Origin: Amycolatopsis thermophila
Lineage (GTDB): Bacteria; Actinomycetota; Actinomycetes; Mycobacteriales; Pseudonocardiaceae
Length of the DNA stretch: 64,000 nt
Direction of reading: 5' to 3'
Assembly: GCF_030814215.1 (NCBI RefSeq)
Contig: NZ_JAUSUT010000001.1
Span: 6,138,001-6,202,000, forward strand
Of the stretch, positions 58,543-64,000 are shown one piece after another. A model generated the notes under the pieces. It was not told the origin of the DNA and did not search any database. It saw nothing but the letters and a program-made list of their open reading frames with translations. Positions within the stretch are counted from its first letter, which is position 1. Each line of letters starts with the position of its first letter. A program made the translations under genes and the position numbers.

Positions 58543-59310
58543 GTGAACGCGCACCCGACCGGCTACGACGCGGAACTGCGACGGCACACCGAGGTCCTGC
58601 GCCGGGCCTGCGACATCCAGCTCCACGACCACGTCCTCGACCTCGGCTGCGGGGCCGGGCAGACCACCCGGCAGGCCGCCCGCGCCGCCCGGGCGGGCGG
58701 GGCGCTCGGGGTCGACATCTCCGCACCCGCCATCGAGCGCGCCCGCGAACTCGCCCGCGCCGAGGGGCTCGGCAACGTCACCTTCGAGCACGCCGACGCC
58801 CAGGTCCACCCCTTTCCGCCGCAGCGCTTCGACCTGGCGATCAGCAGGTTCGGCACGATGTTCTTCGCCGACCCCACCGCCGCGTTCAGCAACATCGCGC
58901 GCGCCCTGCACCCGGGCGGGCGCTTGGTGATGCTGGTCTGGCAGACCGCCGACCGCAACGACTGGGACATCGCCCTCCGCCGGGCCCTCGACGCCGAGGT
59001 GCCACCCGGCGGCCCGGACCCGTTCTCACTCGGCGAGCCGTCCACGGTGCGACAGGTCCTGGGCTCCGCCGGGCTCGCGGACGTCACCTTCACCGACATC
59101 CGCGAGCCGGTCTGCTACGGCCCCGACGTGCCCACCGCCCTCGACTGGGTCCGCGGGTTCACCTGCACCAGCCGGACACTGCGGCGGCTCGACCCCGCGA
59201 CCGCGGCCCGCGCGGTCGAGCGTCTGCGCGAGACGCTCGCCGCGCGGCTGACCGGCGCGGGTGTCGAGTTCGGCTCCCGGGCCTGGCTCGTCACCGCTCG
59301 CCGGCCCTGA
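58543..59310 (+). CDS. Class I SAM-dependent methyltransferase
   Basis: 255 residues. Motif I is VLDLGCGAGQTTR, the acidic strand-2 end is LGVDIS, motif II region EHADAQVHPFPPQRFDLAISRFGTMFF and motif III LHPGGRLVMLVW. This is a Methyltransf_25-type Rossmann enzyme of the UbiE/SAM-MTase class with unknown small-molecule substrate. GTG 58543 lies 38 bp from the divergent dinB start. It converges on the amine oxidase gene with a 3-nt gap. Confidence 0.9.
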   Translation: MNAHPTGYDAELRRHTEVLRRACDIQLHDHVLDLGCGAGQTTRQAARAARAGGALGVDISAPAIERARELARAEGLGNVTFEHADAQVHPFPPQRFDLAISRFGTMFFADPTAAFSNIARALHPGGRLVMLVWQTADRNDWDIALRRALDAEVPPGGPDPFSLGEPSTVRQVLGSAGLADVTFTDIREPVCYGPDVPTALDWVRGFTCTSRTLRRLDPATAARAVERLRETLAARLTGAGVEFGSRAWLVTARRP

Positions 59311-59313
59311 CAC

Positions 59314-61230
59314 TCAGCCCGCGTGACAGTGCCCGCCGCCCGACGGCGGGACGTCCAGCGTCGGGTTGCGGTCGAAGAAGCCGACCGGCTTCAGCTTGAA
59401 CCCGGTGTAGTCCACCGGCATCACCGGCCAGTCCTCCGGACGCGGGAAGTGCGTCAGCCCGAAGGTGTGCCACAGCACGATGTCCTCGCCGTCGATGTCC
59501 CGGTCCGCCGCCGTCCACGCGGGCAGCCCGGCGCCGCCCGGATTCTGGTTCACCAGGTCACCGGCCGGGTACCGCTGGGCGTCGTCGTAGCGGGTCACCC
59601 ACAGGTGCTTCGTCGCGAAGGTCGCGCGGGCGTGCACCGACGACGACTCGTCGGCCAGCAGCGTCGGCTGCCCCTCCGGGTACAGCACGTAGGCCGGGTT
59701 GCGCCCGAACCGGTTGCGCCGCTCCGGGTTGACGATGTGCCACACGCGCCCGCGCGTGTTGTCGGCCGCCCGCGCCGCCCCGGACTCGCGCCCCAGCCGC
59801 GTCCGGGCCTCGCGGAAGGCGTTGCCGTACGGGTTGGCCTCGCTCACCGGCACCCGCACCGCGTCCACCTCGTCCACGGCGTTGCGGTCGCCGTCCACAC
59901 TGACGTCCAGCCGCGCGCAGAACAGGTGCTGGTGGTAGGGCGCGCCCAGGCCGGGCGCCATCTCGGTGGCGTACTCGTGTCCCTCCACCGGGTAGGCCGA
60001 GGTGAACGTGATCCCGGTGGCCTTCGCCTCCAGCTCGATCGTGCCGTCGAGGTAGAAGTACCAGTAGAACCCGTAGTCGTAGTTGCCGATCGTGGTGAAG
60101 AACGACACCACCAGCCGCCGCTGCCGCCGCGTCTCGTGCGAGCCGGCGAACATGTCGCTGTGCTTCCACAGCACGCCGAAGTCCTCTTCGTGCATGCAGA
60201 TCGCCTTGCGGATGGTGCGCGGCTGCCCGAGGTCGTCGGCGACCACCGCGTCGAAGTAGCGGATCTCGCCCAGGCAGTCGCAGCCCAGTTCGAGCGAGTT
60301 GGTGTAGCGGGCGAACATGTACTCGCCGCAGTCGAAGTAGTTCTGCCAGAACCGCACCGGCGACGGGTCGGCGTAGGGCACCACCATCTCGGCCACCGAC
60401 GCCCGGTAGAGCACCGGACGATCGTGGAAGGAGATCTGGTGCAGTGTCAGGCCTTCCCGCTCGTTGAAGCCCAGCCGCAGGTCCCAGTTCTCCCACCGCA
60501 CGCGGTGGCCGTCGACGGTGAAGCTCGGGCCCTCCGGCTGCGTGATCTCGATCGGTTTGAGGCTGGTGCGGTGCGGCCCGGTCTGCGCCGGGTCGTCGAA
60601 GTTGCCGGGCTCGGCGGGCACCGGCAGCTCGCGGTGGTCGATCACGCGGGTCACCGCGCGGGCGGTCAGGTCGACGTAGGCGACCAGCCCGTCCACCGGG
60701 TGCGCCCACGGGTGGTCCTTCTCGTGCAGCTGCTGGAACCCCAGTGCCCGCACCACGCGCCGCCCGGTCTCCTCCGGGTGGTCGTAGGCGCCCGCGGACA
60801 GCGGCACCGCCCGCACGGTCGCCGGGTCCAGGCCGCGGCGCGAGAGGGCCTCGGTCCAGCGGGGTTCGGCGTTGAGGATGTCCTCGATGAGCTCGAACTC
60901 GGTGTCGATGATCGGCGGCTGGCCGTCGGTCACCGGGTCGATCTCCCGCACCGCGTCCACAGTGGACCTCGTCACCGACGCGACCACGTCCTTCGACGAG
61001 CCGTCGGCCAGGTCCAGCAGGATCGCCCGGAACCGGCGGTCCACCTCCTCGCCCGGCCGGTACGCCCGCACGGCGGCCTTGGCCGGTTCCTCCAGCGCCA
61101 GGAAGGCGAACCGGACGGACTCCGCGAGCAGGCCGGCCGCGGCCAGGATCTCGCGCACCGCGCCCACCTCGCCGGCGGTCATCGGGTCCAGCGGGTGCGT
61201 CGTGGTGGTGCGTTCTTCGGCGAGTGTCAT
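59314..61230 (-). CDS. Copper-containing primary amine oxidase
   Basis: 638 residues, normal length. It oxidises primary amines to aldehydes with H2O2 and ammonia. Tyr384 in TIGNYDYGFYW is the precursor of the TPQ cofactor (consensus N-Y-D/E-Y). Copper ligands are His in PYHQHLF and the later His in LTHFPRPEDWPVMP; the catalytic base Asp is in QNYFDCGEYMFARYTNSLELG (split). N2/N3 domains precede the large beta-sandwich. No signal peptide, so it is intracellular. It follows an APC permease 15 nt upstream on the same strand, a natural amine-uptake partner. Confidence 0.95.
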   Translation of the reverse strand: MTLAEERTTTTHPLDPMTAGEVGAVREILAAAGLLAESVRFAFLALEEPAKAAVRAYRPGEEVDRRFRAILLDLADGSSKDVVASVTRSTVDAVREIDPVTDGQPPIIDTEFELIEDILNAEPRWTEALSRRGLDPATVRAVPLSAGAYDHPEETGRRVVRALGFQQLHEKDHPWAHPVDGLVAYVDLTARAVTRVIDHRELPVPAEPGNFDDPAQTGPHRTSLKPIEITQPEGPSFTVDGHRVRWENWDLRLGFNEREGLTLHQISFHDRPVLYRASVAEMVVPYADPSPVRFWQNYFDCGEYMFARYTNSLELGCDCLGEIRYFDAVVADDLGQPRTIRKAICMHEEDFGVLWKHSDMFAGSHETRRQRRLVVSFFTTIGNYDYGFYWYFYLDGTIELEAKATGITFTSAYPVEGHEYATEMAPGLGAPYHQHLFCARLDVSVDGDRNAVDEVDAVRVPVSEANPYGNAFREARTRLGRESGAARAADNTRGRVWHIVNPERRNRFGRNPAYVLYPEGQPTLLADESSSVHARATFATKHLWVTRYDDAQRYPAGDLVNQNPGGAGLPAWTAADRDIDGEDIVLWHTFGLTHFPRPEDWPVMPVDYTGFKLKPVGFFDRNPTLDVPPSGGGHCHAG

Positions 61231-61245
61231 GAGCAGTTCCTTCCG

Positions 61246-62646
61246 TCAGGCGAGGGCGGGTTCGGTGGCGGGCGAGCGCAGGACGGCCGAGAGGACGGCG
61301 CCGGCCGCGAACGCTCCGGCGAGCACGGCTCCGATGACGGCGGCCAGGCCGACCGAGCCGCCGATGAGGGTCGGGAAGTTGAGCACGGTCAGCACCAGGC
61401 AGGTGCCCAGCCCGGCCAGGCCGAGCACCGGCGCGGCGAAGGTGTGCCAGACGCGCCGGTCCACCCGCGTGCGGCGGAAGAACACCACCACGGCCAGGCA
61501 GGTCAGCGTCATGAGCACGAGCACGCCGAGGGTCGCGGTGCCGGCCATCCACGAGAACACCTGGGTGACCGGGTCCATCCCGGCCAGGGCGAACACCGCG
61601 ATCAGCACGACCGCGCTCGCCGACTGCGCCAGCGACGCGACGTGCGGGGAACCGTGCCGGCCGTGGCTGCGGCCGCACGCCGCGGGCAGCGCGCCGGAGT
61701 TGCCGAGCGAGAACGCGTACCGGGCGATCACGTTGTGGAACGACAGCAGCGCGGCGAACAGGCTCGTCACCAGCAGGACCTGCACGACGTCCGCGCCCGC
61801 GGTGCCCAGGTAGCGCCCGACCGTGGTGATCAGCATGCTGCCCGGGTCGGCCCCGGCCTGCTCGACCGCGGCGGAGTCACCCCAGGCGGACACCACGGCC
61901 CAGCTGGACAGGGTGTAGAACCCGGCGATGAGCAGCAGCGACGCGTAGGTCGCCCGCGGGATGGTGCGGCCCGGGTCGCGGGCCTCGTCGCGGAACACCG
62001 CGGTGGCCTCGAACCCGATGAAGCTCGCGATCGCGAACATGATCGCGATGCCGACCGACCCGGAGCCGATCGACGCCGGCCGCAGGAACGCCGTCGACAG
62101 GCCGCCGGCCCCGCCGCGCGCGGCGACGACCGCGTCGAAGACGAGCACGATTCCGGCCTCGCACAGCAGCAGCACGCCGAGCACCTTGCTGCTCAGCTCG
62201 ATGTGGCGGTAGCCGAGGAACCCGACCACGGCGAGCGCGGCCAGCGACCACACCCACCACGGCAACGCCGGGCCCCCGTAGTGCTGGACCAGGCCGTCGA
62301 CGGCGGCGCCGAGGTAGCCGTAGACGGCCAGCTGCACCGCCGTGTAGGTGACCAGCGCGAGGAAGGCGGTGCCGAGCCCGGGCGCCCGGCCCAGCCCGCG
62401 CCGGACGTAGGCGTAGAACGCCCCGGCCTGCGGCACGTGACGGCTCATCGCGCAGAACCCGACCGCGAACAGCAGCAGGACCACGCAGCACAGCACGAAC
62501 GTGGCGGGGAAGGCGGCGCCGTTGCCGAGCGCGAGGCCCAGCGGCACGCTGCCGGCGACGACCGTCAGCGGCGCGGCGGCCGCGACGACCATGAAGACGA
62601 TGGAACCGGCACCCAGTGAACCGGCGAGGGACCGTGGCGAATCCAT
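61246..62646 (-). CDS. APC-family amino acid/amine permease
   Basis: 466 residues, about twelve membrane helices. The APC core is visible in SLGAGSIVFMVVAAAAPLTVVAG (helix 1, unwound region), the conserved FIGFEATAVFRDEARDPGRTIPRA loop (in two blocks) and SFHNVIARYAFSLGNSGALP. ATG 62646 (MDSPRSLAGS) has GGAGG upstream and matches the family N-terminus; the frame is open further upstream. Operon with the copper amine oxidase suggests uptake of a primary amine. Confidence 0.92.
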   Translation of the reverse strand: MDSPRSLAGSLGAGSIVFMVVAAAAPLTVVAGSVPLGLALGNGAAFPATFVLCCVVLLLFAVGFCAMSRHVPQAGAFYAYVRRGLGRAPGLGTAFLALVTYTAVQLAVYGYLGAAVDGLVQHYGGPALPWWVWSLAALAVVGFLGYRHIELSSKVLGVLLLCEAGIVLVFDAVVAARGGAGGLSTAFLRPASIGSGSVGIAIMFAIASFIGFEATAVFRDEARDPGRTIPRATYASLLLIAGFYTLSSWAVVSAWGDSAAVEQAGADPGSMLITTVGRYLGTAGADVVQVLLVTSLFAALLSFHNVIARYAFSLGNSGALPAACGRSHGRHGSPHVASLAQSASAVVLIAVFALAGMDPVTQVFSWMAGTATLGVLVLMTLTCLAVVVFFRRTRVDRRVWHTFAAPVLGLAGLGTCLVLTVLNFPTLIGGSVGLAAVIGAVLAGAFAAGAVLSAVLRSPATEPALA

Positions 62647-62886
62647 GAGACCTCCGGGGGAGGAGCGGGATTTCGATGACGGCTGCACAGCGTTGAGCAG
62701 CAACGTTGCGCCACGGGCGCATACCGGTCAAACCCCGGTCTCCGGCACCGGGAACTCCGGCGGGGGCGTTCTCGCAACGCGGGAACGGGCCGGGAGAAAT
62801 TCTCATTCGGCCGCACGGAGCATGTTCGGAGGCGCAACCCCGGAGTTACAGTGCCAGGTTACCGTCCACAGAGGAGGAAGAACCGG

Positions 62887-64000
62887 ATGCCGTTGCCACC
62901 CCGGGTGCTGCCGCCGCTGCGGCGCGAGTCCCCGATGTCCGGGCTCGACCGGCGCAACCTCGGCCCGCTCCAGGTGTTCGCGCAGTCGATCTCGGCGGCG
63001 GCACCCTCGGCGGCGATGGCGGCCGCGCCGGCGGTCGCGGCGGCCGCCGCGGGGTCGGGGGTCCTGTGGTCGTTCGTCGTGGCGACCGTGCTGGCGCTGC
63101 TCATCGGGCTGGGCATCGGGCAGTTCACCCGCCGCATGGCCGCCGCCGGGTCGCTGTACAGCCTGACCGCGAAGGGCCTGGGCGCGGTCGCGGCGTTCGC
63201 CTGCGGCTGCGCGCTGCTGGTCGGGTACGGGCTGCTCACCACGGCCGCGCTCACCGGCTCCGGCGTCTACCTGCAGGACCTGCTGGGGCGGGCCGGGATC
63301 GAGGTGGGCTGGGGCCTGGTCGCCGGGATCGTCCTCGTGCTGGGCGCGCTGGCGACCGTGTGCGTGCTGCGCGGCGTGCGGCTGTCGGCGCAGGTCGTGC
63401 TCGTGACCGAGGCGGTGTCGATCACGCTGATGCTGGTGGTGTTCGGGCTGTTGCTGGTCCGGGTCGGGCCGGACCTGGCGCCGGCGGCGCCGGACCGCGG
63501 CGTGGCCGGGATCGCGGCCGGGGTGCTGCCCGCGCTCGGCGCGTTCATCGGGTTCGAGGCGGCCGCGTCGTTCGGCGTCGAGGCGCGGCGGCCGTTCCGC
63601 ACGGTGCCGCGCGCGGTGCAGGGCACGGCCGCGCTGTGCGGAGTGCTGTACCTGGTCGCGGCCTACACCCAGGTCGTCGGGCTGGGCCGGTTGCCGGGCG
63701 GGCTGGCCGGGCAACCCGAACCGGTGAGCACCCTCGCGGCGCTGCAACGGCTGCCGTGGCTGTCCTACCTGCTCGACCTCGGGATCGCGGCGTCGTTCTT
63801 CGCGTGCGCGCTCGCGACCGGCAGCGCGCTGGTGCGGGTGCTGCTGTCGATGGGGCGGGAGGGCGTGCTCCCGGCGGCGCTGGGCCGGACGCACCCGCGC
63901 TACCGCACCCCGCACGTCGCGATCCTGGTCGCGCTGCCGCTCGCCACGCTGCTGCCGGTGGTGCTGGTGGCGACCGGGACGAGCACGTCGTCGGCGTTCG
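62887..64000 (+). CDS. APC-family permease, 3' end cut by the window
   Basis: At least 371 residues to the edge. Landmarks: SGLDRRNLGPLQVFAQSISAAAPSAAM (helix 1), FIGFEAAASFGVEARRPFRTVPRAVQG (in two blocks) and SMGREGVLPAALGRTHPRYRTPH, an APC signature before helix 9. GAGGAGGAAG precedes ATG 62887. It is divergent from the other APC gene with a 240-bp gap holding both promoters. Only its start and first nine or so helices are in view; substrate unknown, possibly an amine or amino acid linked to the amine oxidase. Confidence 0.88.
   Translation, partial: MPLPPRVLPPLRRESPMSGLDRRNLGPLQVFAQSISAAAPSAAMAAAPAVAAAAAGSGVLWSFVVATVLALLIGLGIGQFTRRMAAAGSLYSLTAKGLGAVAAFACGCALLVGYGLLTTAALTGSGVYLQDLLGRAGIEVGWGLVAGIVLVLGALATVCVLRGVRLSAQVVLVTEAVSITLMLVVFGLLLVRVGPDLAPAAPDRGVAGIAAGVLPALGAFIGFEAAASFGVEARRPFRTVPRAVQGTAALCGVLYLVAAYTQVVGLGRLPGGLAGQPEPVSTLAALQRLPWLSYLLDLGIAASFFACALATGSALVRVLLSMGREGVLPAALGRTHPRYRTPHVAILVALPLATLLPVVLVATGTSTSSAF

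Overview
The window is about 72% GC, uses GTG starts freely, packs genes with 4-nt ATGA/GTGA overlaps, and carries a complete GlgE (maltosyltransferase) alpha-glucan pathway. Monofunctional proline dehydrogenase, a PucR-type regulator, SsuABC/SsuD and two ROK regulators complete a picture typical of a soil actinomycete. The protein style suggests Pseudonocardiaceae, probably Amycolatopsis or a close relative; that assignment is inference. No rRNA, tRNA, CRISPR array or prophage was seen.

Layout. (1) 1-12.9 kb is a sugar-uptake region: a RbsB/C/A-type ABC transporter with a ROK regulator, an epoxide hydrolase, a second ROK regulator, an exported xylose-isomerase-like TIM barrel, a large secreted multidomain sugar dehydrogenase-like protein and a CapA-like lipoprotein. 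(2) 13.1-15 kb holds a decayed IS481 transposase, a VOC protein, a small acidic protein and an SDR without the usual catalytic Tyr/Lys. (3) 15-35 kb is an alpha-glucan/trehalose supercluster: GH13 amylase, malQ, glgX, treY, treZ, a second glgX, a 1-kb repeat-rich gap, then glgE-treS-mak-glgB ending at a strong terminator. Together they can build glycogen-like glucan from maltose-1-phosphate (TreS to Mak to GlgE to GlgB), debranch it (GlgX), disproportionate it (MalQ) and turn its reducing ends into trehalose (TreY/TreZ).

(4) 35-38.6 kb: TetR regulator with a divergent palindrome, a small hypothetical protein, an array of degenerate 66-86 bp repeats running into the 3' end of a berberine-type FAD oxidoreductase, and an NTF2-like protein. 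(5) 38.6-42.8 kb: proline catabolism (PucR regulator, pruA, proline dehydrogenase). (6) 42.8-48.4 kb: serine hydrolase, the ssuCBAD sulfonate operon, a cupin and a receiverless winged-helix protein. (7) 48.5-51.5 kb: IclR regulator, three-domain reductase and CYP199-like P450, a candidate aromatic O-demethylase unit. (8) 51.5-53.7 kb: a broken FtsX-type ABC exporter; both genes are pseudogenes and the ATPase has lost its P-loop. (9) 53.7-58.5 kb: universal stress protein, quinone reductase behind a MerR-like promoter, EamA transporter, CGNR regulator, an IS5 remnant and a Y-family polymerase. (10) 58.5-64 kb: methyltransferase and a copper amine oxidase beside two divergent APC permeases, the last cut by the window edge.

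I did not find a clearly new defence, toxin or biosynthetic system. The strongest candidates for a second look are the tandem array derived partly from a gene's 3' end, the compact P450/reductase unit, the complete glucan supercluster, the paired deletions in the ABC exporter and several palindromic operators.
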